Origin: Acidobacteriota bacterium
GTDB taxonomy: Bacteria > Acidobacteriota > Terriglobia > Bryobacterales > Bryobacteraceae
NCBI GenBank assembly: GCA_017307505.1
Contig: JAFKEE010000025.1
Coordinates: forward strand, 62,001 to 126,000
Direction: 5' to 3'
DNA length: 64,000 nt
This document shows positions 8,806-17,306 of the stretch, one piece after another; position 1 is the stretch's first letter, and the number at the start of each line of letters is the position of its first letter. The translations under genes were made by a program, and so were the position numbers. The notes under the pieces were generated by a model. That model saw only the letters and a list, made by a program, of their open reading frames with translations. It was not told the origin of the DNA and searched no databases.

Positions 8806-11565
8806 CTAGGGAACCTGATAGGTCCCTACGAATTGAAAACCGGAATCCATCTTCAACGCGTCCAGAGTGCGCATGTACATCTTCTTTGGACCCTGCATTG
8901 GGGCCTTCAGCGTCACTCTTACGGACAACGAGAAGATCGGGCCTGAGAATGGAGGCGGGCCGGATTGAGCCGTGTCGACGGAACAGGCCGAGCTGTTCAG
9001 GAGATTCGATGCGGTATAAGGTTTCACCGGGCCGAGGAAGAAGCCCACATCGGAGGAGTACATCCAAAATTCCTGGCCTGCCCGGTCCCAGTGTATGAAG
9101 CAGAAGGGTTGGCCGCCACCGGTCGAATCGGCCGCGATGAGGAACTGGGTCCAGCCGATGGGCGCAGCGCTGAGATAAAAGTGTTGGCCCCACGAACTGC
9201 TCAATTCGAACGATTGAGAGGCCGCACCGCCGGAATTGGGATAGACCGCCATCTCCGGCAGCGGCGGTAGCTCCTGAGTCCATGTGCCGTGCTGAACCCA
9301 GCCGGTATCCACCCCTGCTTCGTCCAGAGCTCGCAGGTAGATGTTCCTGGCGCCGGCAGTCTTGAAGATCAGCGGCACGTTCATGGTCAACCGCGGCCCG
9401 TTAGAACCCGGGCTCAAGGTGAGGCTCGAATCCATGAGGCACGAGGAGCCCTGCAATTCGGCAGAGGGAGATGCTGGCGACACGGGGCCGTGAAAGAAGC
9501 CGTCGATGTCGGAGTACACCCAGAACATGCGTCCGGGCACGTCGTAGTGGACAAAGCAGAAGGGCTGGCCGCCACCGTCCGGGGCAGTAGCCAGGAGCAA
9601 CTGCACCCACTTCAGGCTCTGGGCCCCTTGCGAACCTTCGTAAGTGGCCTGGAGAGTCACGTCGCTCCCACTACCCGAGGCCGGAGTAACACCAACTGTG
9701 GAGGAGACCGCACCGGCCTTCACGAAGGTTGCGGTCATGCTCAACGGCTTCCACATCCGCAGATATTGCGACGTGTAAGGAGAGCTCACATCACCCGAGA
9801 AGCCGCTGAAGCTGTAGAGCGGAGCTAGGGAGACAGCGAGTTGAACGTTGGTATCCGGATCGTAATAGCCATCCACCGAGGATGGCGTTGCGGTCACAGT
9901 ACCGCCGGCCGCCGGAACCACCTTCACGTCCAACAGGTACTGGTTCTTATAGGAGGCTACGTAACTCGTGGGCGACTGGGGCACGGTGATGGTGTGCGTC
10001 AGTCCACCGCCATCGCTCCAGCCAGTGGCAGTGTAACGGGTGCCCGTAGCAATCGGAATGGTTGCAGCCGCGCTGATGGTGTGTGTGCTGCCCGGTTGCC
10101 AGGGAAAGGACTTGGGCGAAGTATAGGTCTGGCCGTCAACAACCACCGGAAGAAAAGCGGGCGATGTCGTCACCAGATACTGCGTACTGGGACACATGTT
10201 GATGGTGGTCAGGAGTGGAAGGGTTGTAGCGGCATCCGCGAAGCGTGGAATCCAAGCCGTTTCACTGGCTGCCGTTTCAGTGGAGACAGGGCCGAGGCGC
10301 ATGCTGACGCTGGCCGTTCCCAGCCCCACCGAGTTGCCAGGGAAAGAGATCCAGACAGGAAAATCGAGATCAATCGGCATCCCGATGCTGCCTTTCACGA
10401 CCTCCCACACCACTGCCGCCGAACCTTGAGTGACGGGCACCGCAACCACGGGGATTCCATCCAGTGTGTCGGTAGCCGCCACTGGAGCAAAGGCCCCCTC
10501 AGCAGCCGCTGTCATCCGAGCCTGCGCCGTGGGGTTCGTGTTTGGCGCCGGGACTCCGTCGGTGTATGTCACGGCCACGGTAGAGACGTAAATTGTCGCA
10601 CCGGCAGGAAGCCCGCTGATCACCGCCTGGAGGCGTGTTCCTGAATCCGCGAGTCCAGCCTGATTGAGGTGGTTGGCCGGAGGAAAAAGAGGGTTGTAGA
10701 AGCCTGACTCAGTGTTGTAGATCGTGCCGGGCAACGCCTGTCCGTTTGGTGCGCCGGGCGCTCCGGTCACCAGATTGTATATCCAGTTCGGCGGCAGCAA
10801 TTGAAACCCTGTTTGATCGGAAAACCGAAGATTCGCGAAGCGTTGTCTGGTTACGGTGCTGCAGTTTGGAAACTCGACACCATTCGCGCTGGCCTGCAGG
10901 ACATTGCCGGTCGCATCGCGCACCTGTGTCCGCACGATCGACTGTGTGTACCCGACAATCAGGCCGTTTGCATTATGAAACGACAAGCCGGCCGCCGAAA
11001 CACTAGCAGTCACGGCTTGCGGATCTCCGGAGGCCAAAGGCGGTTTAGAGGAAGCATCCACCCGGAGGTTCACAATCCTGAACCATCGCTGGGTGAAATC
11101 GCCGGGAGGATCCACTGGTACCCCGTAGAAGGCAATCGCATTCGGCGCCAACACCTTGCCCTGGAAGACATTCGGGCCCTTCGTGCCACCGGTCCAGCCG
11201 CACAAGCTGACATCGGTTGAGCAGGGCACCTGCGCTTGCGGTGCGGGCTCGTCGATCAACAGAAGCGAATCCAACAGATCGCCTGTTTTGCGCCCGGTGT
11301 GATTCAGATCGAGATAGACCAGGAAATCCCTGGTGGGCACCGCTTGTCCTGCGGGGGTGGGTGTGCCGCCCGAGCAACCGATCACAATGTCACCTAACCG
11401 GGCGGTAATCTCTGAGCGGCGCAGGGGTGGGGTTGTGCCTGCATTAGCTACGCAGACGAGGGGCGTGAATTGTCCGTACGCCGGCGCTATTGCCGTAAAC
11501 ATCAGGCAGGCGAGTACCGCTCTCGAGGCAATCCAGGGGTATGGTTTTCGTTTTGTCTTGTTCAT
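8806..11565 (-). CDS. Large secreted repeat protein, paralog 4 of 4
   Basis: A 919-aa protein starting at the ATG at 11565 (MNKTKRK). The open frame extends to a TTG at 11616, but that lies inside the terminator hairpin of the upstream gene, and the ATG start gives the same length as the paralogs. Signal peptide to about residue 32 (PAYGQ). The N-terminal module (about 35-190) carries CSGGTPTPAG, SLLLIDEPAP, CGWTGGTKGPNVFQGKVL and FYGVPVDPPG, a layout common in acidobacterial secreted proteins. The middle holds divergent InlB/'bacterial repeat'-like segments (AGGTVTATP, YSFSGFSGD). Two approximately 145-residue C-terminal repeats each contain GGGQPFCFxH and FFxGPV, and the protein ends in GTYQVP. 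Role unknown; extracellular adhesion or binding is a guess. Confidence 0.85.
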   Translation of the reverse strand: MNKTKRKPYPWIASRAVLACLMFTAIAPAYGQFTPLVCVANAGTTPPLRRSEITARLGDIVIGCSGGTPTPAGQAVPTRDFLVYLDLNHTGRKTGDLLDSLLLIDEPAPQAQVPCSTDVSLCGWTGGTKGPNVFQGKVLAPNAIAFYGVPVDPPGDFTQRWFRIVNLRVDASSKPPLASGDPQAVTASVSAAGLSFHNANGLIVGYTQSIVRTQVRDATGNVLQASANGVEFPNCSTVTRQRFANLRFSDQTGFQLLPPNWIYNLVTGAPGAPNGQALPGTIYNTESGFYNPLFPPANHLNQAGLADSGTRLQAVISGLPAGATIYVSTVAVTYTDGVPAPNTNPTAQARMTAAAEGAFAPVAATDTLDGIPVVAVPVTQGSAAVVWEVVKGSIGMPIDLDFPVWISFPGNSVGLGTASVSMRLGPVSTETAASETAWIPRFADAATTLPLLTTINMCPSTQYLVTTSPAFLPVVVDGQTYTSPKSFPWQPGSTHTISAAATIPIATGTRYTATGWSDGGGLTHTITVPQSPTSYVASYKNQYLLDVKVVPAAGGTVTATPSSVDGYYDPDTNVQLAVSLAPLYSFSGFSGDVSSPYTSQYLRMWKPLSMTATFVKAGAVSSTVGVTPASGSGSDVTLQATYEGSQGAQSLKWVQLLLATAPDGGGQPFCFVHYDVPGRMFWVYSDIDGFFHGPVSPASPSAELQGSSCLMDSSLTLSPGSNGPRLTMNVPLIFKTAGARNIYLRALDEAGVDTGWVQHGTWTQELPPLPEMAVYPNSGGAASQSFELSSSWGQHFYLSAAPIGWTQFLIAADSTGGGQPFCFIHWDRAGQEFWMYSSDVGFFLGPVKPYTASNLLNSSACSVDTAQSGPPPFSGPIFSLSVRVTLKAPMQGPKKMYMRTLDALKMDSGFQFVGTYQVP

Positions 11566-11593
11566 TGTTCTCTCGTAAAGCGGAGTCAGTATT

Positions 11594-11629
11594 GAGCCGG
11601 GGCGTCCTTTCGCCAAGGAGCCCCGGCTC
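11594..11629 (-). terminator. Strong hairpin after paralog 3
   Basis: A perfect 10-bp stem GAGCCGGGGC / GCCCCGGCTC, with a second inner stem TCCTT / AAGGA around the loop TCGCC, lies 7 bases past the stop of the 11636-14383 gene. Its position between two paralogs suggests that each gene is separately terminated or processed. Confidence 0.7.
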
Positions 11630-11635
11630 GGACTG

Positions 11636-14383
11636 CTAGGGGACCTGATAGGTGCCGACCTGCTGCCAGCCGGAGTCGCGCATCAGCTCGTCCATCATGC
11701 GCATGTAGAGCTTCTTCGCACCGGACATGGGGGCTTTTAGTGTCAACGGCAGCTTCAGATCGGAGCTGAAGTTGGATCCAGCTCCGGCGGAGGCGGCCGC
11801 CGTGTTCAGGGAACAGGCGGAGCTGTCCAAGGTGGTGGATGCGGCCCCTGGCGCGACGGGCCCCACGAAGAAGCCGAAGTCTGAAGAGTACATCCAGAGC
11901 ATGTTCGCGGCGCGATCCAGATGGACGAAACAGAAGGGCTGACCGCCGCCGGTCGAATCGGCCGCGACCAGGAACTGCTGCCAACCGCGGGGGAGCGAGC
12001 CCTGTTGACCATACTCGTCGAGGGAGTAGTTTGCCTGGAAATAGGGGAAGGCAGAGACTCCATTCGACGGGACGACTGTCATTGCCGGCGAGGGCATGGC
12101 GGCCATGTTCCAGGTGCCATTTTTCACCCAGCCGGAGTCCGTGCCGGAGAAGTCCAGCGTGCGCAGGTAGACGTTGTCCGCGGCCGCGGTTTTGAACAGC
12201 AGCCTGAGGCGCAGAGTAAGTTGCGACCCGTTCACAGCGGGCGAGGAGTTGAAGGTGTCCAAGGCACAGGCTGAGCTCTGGAGGGTGTCTGAGGGAGCTT
12301 GCGGGCTGACCGGCCCCTGGAAGAAGCCGTAGATGTCGGAATAGACCCAGAACGAATTGCCGGGGACGTCGTAGTGGACGAGGCAGAACGGCTGACCGCC
12401 GCCATCGGCGGAGGCCGCGACCAGCATCTGAACCCAGCGAAGGGTGTTGGCGCCCTGGGCACCCTGGAAGACGGCCGTGAAGTTCTGCTTGGAGCCCGAC
12501 CCGGAGGCGGGCGTGACGCTGACCGGCTTCGTGCCACCAGCGGCGGGCACAAAGGAAGCGGTGATATTCAGGGGCTTGTTCATGACCACATTCGTTGTGG
12601 GCTGAGAGGAGACTGTATCGCCGCTGAAGCCGGTGAAGTAGCAGGGTCCGCTCGGGGCGGCGGTGAGGGCAACGGTCTGGCCGACATCGAAGAAGGAGGC
12701 GGATCCGGCTGGATTCAGCGTCACACTGCCGCAACCGGCGGGTGTTACGGTTGCATTCAACTGGTACTGGGTTTTGTAGTTGGCTGTATAGGTGGCCGAA
12801 CCCTGCGGTGCGACGATGGTGCGGGCCGACAGGTTGCTGTCGGTCCAACCGGTGTATACCTGGCGAACCCCAGGACCCGTGATGTTCACAAGAGTGGCCC
12901 CAAGAGTATGGGAGCTGCCAGGCTGCCAGGAGAACGATTTCGGAGATGTATAGGTCTGCCCGTCGACGACCACCGGCAGGTAGAGAGGTGAGGTCGTTAC
13001 GAGGTAAGGCGCACTCGAGCAGGTCGCGGGCGCCGTCAGCAGGGGCAGAGTGATGGGCGAGTCAGCGAAGCGGGCCAGGTGCGCGGTATCGCTCGTCCCG
13101 GTTTCGCTGGAGACGGGTCCGAGTTGCATCGCGACGGTGGCGGTACCCACGCCTTCGGAGGCACCCGAGAAAGAGATCCAGACGGGGAAATCGAGGTTTG
13201 AGTTTTCGCCGGGTTTACTCTTGAGTATTTCCCAGACCGCGGTAGCGCTGCCCTTGTCGAGCGGCAATACAGCAACGGGAATCCCGTCGAGTGTTTCTGT
13301 GGCCGCCACGGGAGCGAATGGACCTCCGGCGCTCGCCGTGAGGCGTGCTTCTTCCGGGCCATTCGCATTCGGCGCCGGAATACCATTCGTGTAGGTCACT
13401 GCGACAGTGGAGACATACAGTGTCGCTCCGGGTGGAAGCCCGCTGAATGTCGCCTGCATGCGTGTGCCGGAATCGGCCAGACCGGCCTTGTTGAGGTTGT
13501 TCGTGGCAGGGAAATTCGGATTGTAGAAGCCGGAGGCGGTGTTGTAGACGGTCGCCACTGTCGCCTGGACGTTCGGGGTACCTGGCGCTCCAGTAACCGG
13601 ATCGTAGGTCCAATTGGGCTGAAGCAAGGCCGTGCCAAACAGTTCGCTAAATCGTAGATTGGCGATCCGCTGTTTCGTGACAGGAGTGCAGTTTGTGAGT
13701 TCGACGCCGTTCGGGCTGGTCACCGTTGCATCGCCAGCCGCATTCCGGATACTTGCAGCTATGGGATCCAGCACGTAGCCGACTAACAAGTCCGTATCGT
13801 TTGCCAGCGAGACCCCGGAGATGGAGATGCTTGCCTGCGCCTGCGTCGGAAGATAATCCTGAGACAGTGGCAGCTTGGAGGTATTCAGGCGCAGGTTGAC
13901 GATCCGCAGGGACCGCACGCCAGACGCGGGTGGATCCAGCGGCACGCCGTAGAAGGCCACCGCATTTGAGGCCAGAACCTTGCCCTGGAGGACGTTTGGC
14001 CCCGTGCTGCCTCCGGTCCATCCGCAGAGACCCGGATCGGTTGTGCAAGGCACCTGCGCCGACGGAGCCGGGTTATCGATGAGGAGGAGTGATTCCGTGA
14101 ACACACCGGTCGTCCGCCCCGTGTAGTCCGAGTTGAGATAGATCTGAATGTCATGGGTGGGCACGGGCTGGCCAGCAGGAGTTGGGGTGCCGCCCTGGCA
14201 AGTGATCGAGATTTCGCCGACAGCGGTGGTGATTTCCTGGTGGCGGACAGGCGGCGTAGTCGTCGCATTCGCCACGCATTGCAGCGGTGCGGTCTGACCG
14301 GCTGCGGATGCGGCGAGGGCGATCAGAACGAGCAAGTTCCAGGCGAGGCGCCTGGTTGTCGTAGCAGATGAGAGGAGTGTCAT
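11636..14383 (-). CDS. Large secreted repeat protein, paralog 3 of 4
   Basis: A 915-aa protein with a signal peptide ending near ASAAGQ. The N-terminal module repeats the cluster signature: CQGGTPTPAGQPVPTHD, SLLLIDNPAP, CGWTGGSTGPNVLQGKVL, FYGVPLDPP. A shared central region has ASGFYNPNFPATNNLNKAGLAD, LPPGATLYVSTVAVTYTNG, an 'IAPV..TETLDGIP' segment and InlB-like repeats (PAGCGSVTLNPAG, YFTGFSGD). The C-terminus has two domains, each with VTP/VVP...FxA, WxQxLVAA, GGGQPFCxVH, FWVYSDIYGFFQGPV and LYMRMMD-like segments. It is predicted to be exported. Tandem duplication with its neighbours is clear from the shared order of motifs. Confidence 0.87.
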   Translation of the reverse strand: MTLLSSATTTRRLAWNLLVLIALAASAAGQTAPLQCVANATTTPPVRHQEITTAVGEISITCQGGTPTPAGQPVPTHDIQIYLNSDYTGRTTGVFTESLLLIDNPAPSAQVPCTTDPGLCGWTGGSTGPNVLQGKVLASNAVAFYGVPLDPPASGVRSLRIVNLRLNTSKLPLSQDYLPTQAQASISISGVSLANDTDLLVGYVLDPIAASIRNAAGDATVTSPNGVELTNCTPVTKQRIANLRFSELFGTALLQPNWTYDPVTGAPGTPNVQATVATVYNTASGFYNPNFPATNNLNKAGLADSGTRMQATFSGLPPGATLYVSTVAVTYTNGIPAPNANGPEEARLTASAGGPFAPVAATETLDGIPVAVLPLDKGSATAVWEILKSKPGENSNLDFPVWISFSGASEGVGTATVAMQLGPVSSETGTSDTAHLARFADSPITLPLLTAPATCSSAPYLVTTSPLYLPVVVDGQTYTSPKSFSWQPGSSHTLGATLVNITGPGVRQVYTGWTDSNLSARTIVAPQGSATYTANYKTQYQLNATVTPAGCGSVTLNPAGSASFFDVGQTVALTAAPSGPCYFTGFSGDTVSSQPTTNVVMNKPLNITASFVPAAGGTKPVSVTPASGSGSKQNFTAVFQGAQGANTLRWVQMLVAASADGGGQPFCLVHYDVPGNSFWVYSDIYGFFQGPVSPQAPSDTLQSSACALDTFNSSPAVNGSQLTLRLRLLFKTAAADNVYLRTLDFSGTDSGWVKNGTWNMAAMPSPAMTVVPSNGVSAFPYFQANYSLDEYGQQGSLPRGWQQFLVAADSTGGGQPFCFVHLDRAANMLWMYSSDFGFFVGPVAPGAASTTLDSSACSLNTAAASAGAGSNFSSDLKLPLTLKAPMSGAKKLYMRMMDELMRDSGWQQVGTYQVP

Positions 14384-14471
14384 TGGAGTTGTTTTGTAGA
14401 GTTATGGATTCGCCCGGCGAGCTCGTCAATCTCTCAGTATGGGGTGGCTGCTTTCGCCTCGCCTGGAAAGC

Positions 14472-14514
14472 AGGAAAGGAGGGCGGCTATGCCAGCGCGC
14501 CCTCCCGGTTTCCT
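14472..14514 (-). terminator. Hairpin after paralog 2
   Basis: Stem GGAGGGCG (14478-14485) / CGCCCTCC (14498-14505) is extended outward by GGAAA / TTTCC. On the minus strand it starts about at the stop of the 14514-17270 gene and is followed by TTTCCTGCTTT, consistent with an intrinsic terminator. Confidence 0.65.
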
Positions 14515-17270
14515 CATGGGACCTGATAAGTCCCTACCTGCTGCCAGCCGGAGTCCCGCAGGAGGGGATCCATGATCCTCATGTACAATTTTTTTGCACC
14601 GGACATGGGCGCTTTCAGAATCAGCGGAAGGGTCAGATTAGAGCTGTAATCCCCAGCGATACCTGCTACTGCGGCAGCAGTGTTTACCGTGCAGGCGCTG
14701 CTGTCCAGCGTGCTGGAGGCCGTGCCGGGAGTGACCGGTCCCAGGAAGAACCCGACGTCTGAGGAGTACATCCAGAAGGCGCCTCCAGCGCGGTCGTAGT
14801 GCACGAGGCAGAAGGGCTGCCCGCCGCCGGTGGAGTCCGCAGCAACGAGGAACTGCTGCCAGCCGAGTGGCAGGGAGCCCTGATTGCCGTAGGCATCGGA
14901 AGTGAACTTCGCCTGGAAGACCGGGGTAGAGGAATTCACGGATGCCGGCGTCACGGTCATCGTGGGCACGTCCAGCGGCACCTGAGTCCAGGCTCCGCGT
15001 TGGACCATTCCGGTATCCGCGCCGCTGTCATCGTAGGCGCGTAAGTAGACCTTTCGGGCCGCCGACGACTTGAAGACAAGCCGGAAATCGACAACCAACT
15101 GGTTGCTTAGTACGGCGGCTGAAGAATTGGCGGTGTCCAGGGCGCAGCTCGAACCTTGCAGCGTGCCCGAAGGAACATGGGCGGCGACGGGACCGTGGAA
15201 GAAGCCGTCGACATCCGAGTAGACCCAGAAGGCATTCCCGTGCGCGTCATAGTGGACGAGGCAGAATGGCTGGCCGTCGCCGTTCCCGGCCGCGGCGATT
15301 AGCATCTGGACCCATGACAACGAACCGGCCCCCTGAGCTCCCTTGAAGAATGCCGTGAATGTCTGTGTGCTTCCGGTGCCGGAAGCCGGAGTTACGGTTC
15401 CGACTTCGACCCCTGCGGTTGCGGTGACGAAATTGGCCTGAAGGTTCTTTGCGCTCGTCATGGCTATAGCAAGTGGGTTGGAGGATGTCGTGTAACTCCC
15501 CGTGAAGCCCGAGAAGCTATACCCGGCGGCCGGTGTTGCGGTCACCGTGACGCCGGTGTCCGGAGCGTAGAAGCCATCTGCCGAGGCGGGCGAGGCCGCG
15601 ATCGTGCCGCCTCCCTGAGGGGCGACGGACAAGCTGAGCTGGTATTCCGTGTTGAAGCCCGCTGTGTAAACCGTCGGAAAATCAGGCGCGGTGATGGTGT
15701 GCGTAGCCGTACCGGAATCGCTCCACCAGAGAAAGGTGTGACGGACGTTAGAACTGGAAAATTGCGGTGTGGTCACGCTGAGCGTGTGAGTGGATTTGGG
15801 TTGCCAGTTGAACGAATGGGGCGCGGTGTAAGGCTGCCCGTCCACCGTGACGGTCAGTCCCGCCGGATTGCTGGTGACGACATAGCCGTCTCCGGGACAC
15901 ATATTGCGAACTGTCACCAGTTGCATTCCGTTGAAAGTATCGATGAACCGGGGCAACGGCGCCGTTTCGTCCGACGTCCTCACAGTCGAGACGGGACCCT
16001 GGCGGAGGTTCACGGAGGCGGTGCCGAGCCCAACGGTGTTGGCGGGATAGGAGATCCACAACGGGAAGTCGGCATTGTCCAAAGTGCCAGGATTGCTCTG
16101 CAGGACCTCCCAAACGGCCTGGGCGGAGCCCTGTGTAATGGGGATGGCTGCGGCCGGAATGCCGTCCAGGATCTCAGTGGCGGTGACGGGTGCGAAGGAA
16201 CCGGTAGCGGAAGAGATGAGGCGCGCCCGCAGTTGTGACTCGCCGTTGGGCGCAGGGACACCGTTGGTGAAGGTCACCGGGACGGTGGCGACGTAGAGGG
16301 TCGCGCCTGAAGGCAGGTTGGTGAAGTCCGCCTGGATCCGGCTGCCGAAGTCGGCCAGGCCGGCCTTATTCAGATTGTTCGTTGCGGGCAAGTCCGGCGC
16401 GTAGAATCCGGTTTCCGAGTTGTAGAGGGTACCGATTGTGCTTTGCGCCGTGGGGGTGGGCGAGGTTTCGGTATCGATGAACGCCGCAGCCGAACGCGGG
16501 AGCAAGGCGGTTGCGAAGCTCTTGCTGAACCGCAACGTCGCGAAACGCTGCTTGGTGGCGGCAGTGCAATTGGGCAGTTCGACGCCCCCGGTGGCCGGAA
16601 GTTGGAGATCCGCGGTCGAATTCATGACGGCCGTGGCCAGCGGTTTCTGGATGAATCCGACCATCACATCGGGATTCGCCACGGACACAATGTGGCTGCC
16701 CGAAGCGGAAATGGAGGCATAAACCGAGTTGGGGATCATCGAGCTGGATATGCCCAGAGAAGCTGCGTCAACACGTATGTTCGTGAAGCGGAAAGAGCGG
16801 ACCGTAGCGGACCCGGGCGGGTCGAACGGGATGCCCTGAAACGAGATGGCGTTCAGTCCCAGCACTTTTGCCTGGTAGACATTCGGACCACCCGTGCCAC
16901 CGGTCCAGCCGCACAAACTGGCATCCGTCGTACAGGGAACGCGGTTGGCCGCCGAAGGTTCGTCGATCAGAAGGAGTGATTCCGTCAAGGTGCCAGTGGT
17001 GCGGCCCGTATAGTATGCGTTGAAGAAAATCAGAAAATCCACGGTCGGCACAGGCGCACCGGCCGCAGTCGGGGTCCCGCCGGTACAAGTAACCACGATC
17101 TGACCCGCCAGCGCGGCGATTTCGGTCGATGCCATCACCGGCACGGTTGCCGGCGAAGCGGAGCATTGGAGCGGAGATGACTGCGCAAATGCAGGAATCG
17201 CCAGTAGGAGCAGCGGGCATGCCAGCCCGCGGATCCCGGCACTCAACAACTTGAAGAAGCTTATATTCAT
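14514..17270 (-). CDS. Large secreted repeat protein, paralog 2 of 4
   Basis: A 918-aa protein with a signal peptide (LLLAIPAFAQSSPLQC). The N-terminal module has CTGGTPTAAGAPVPTVD, SLLLIDEPSA, CGWTGGTGGPNVYQAKVL and FQGIPFDPPG. The centre holds InlB-like repeats (QGGGTIAASPASADGFYAPD, YSFSGFTGSY). The C-terminal tandem domains contain GDGQPFCLVH and GGGQPFCLVH, each followed by FW(V/M)YSDVxGFF(H/L)GPV, and the protein ends in VGTYQVP. The C-terminal domain pattern (VTPASGTGSTQTF, Cys-aromatic pair, LYMR, SGWQQVGTW-like end) resembles a domain widely repeated in acidobacterial extracellular proteins; this is from memory of the family, not a search. The gene follows paralog 1 by 36 bases. Confidence 0.87.
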   Translation of the reverse strand: MNISFFKLLSAGIRGLACPLLLLAIPAFAQSSPLQCSASPATVPVMASTEIAALAGQIVVTCTGGTPTAAGAPVPTVDFLIFFNAYYTGRTTGTLTESLLLIDEPSAANRVPCTTDASLCGWTGGTGGPNVYQAKVLGLNAISFQGIPFDPPGSATVRSFRFTNIRVDAASLGISSSMIPNSVYASISASGSHIVSVANPDVMVGFIQKPLATAVMNSTADLQLPATGGVELPNCTAATKQRFATLRFSKSFATALLPRSAAAFIDTETSPTPTAQSTIGTLYNSETGFYAPDLPATNNLNKAGLADFGSRIQADFTNLPSGATLYVATVPVTFTNGVPAPNGESQLRARLISSATGSFAPVTATEILDGIPAAAIPITQGSAQAVWEVLQSNPGTLDNADFPLWISYPANTVGLGTASVNLRQGPVSTVRTSDETAPLPRFIDTFNGMQLVTVRNMCPGDGYVVTSNPAGLTVTVDGQPYTAPHSFNWQPKSTHTLSVTTPQFSSSNVRHTFLWWSDSGTATHTITAPDFPTVYTAGFNTEYQLSLSVAPQGGGTIAASPASADGFYAPDTGVTVTATPAAGYSFSGFTGSYTTSSNPLAIAMTSAKNLQANFVTATAGVEVGTVTPASGTGSTQTFTAFFKGAQGAGSLSWVQMLIAAAGNGDGQPFCLVHYDAHGNAFWVYSDVDGFFHGPVAAHVPSGTLQGSSCALDTANSSAAVLSNQLVVDFRLVFKSSAARKVYLRAYDDSGADTGMVQRGAWTQVPLDVPTMTVTPASVNSSTPVFQAKFTSDAYGNQGSLPLGWQQFLVAADSTGGGQPFCLVHYDRAGGAFWMYSSDVGFFLGPVTPGTASSTLDSSACTVNTAAAVAGIAGDYSSNLTLPLILKAPMSGAKKLYMRIMDPLLRDSGWQQVGTYQVP

Positions 17271-17306
17271 GAACTGCCTTTGCTGGGACTGATAAGACTC
17301 CGTATG

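Noticed and set aside
11566-11616. Extended TTG start for the last 920-aa paralog
   Set aside because: The extension passes through the terminator hairpin of the upstream gene. The ATG at 11565 gives the family length and a proper signal peptide.
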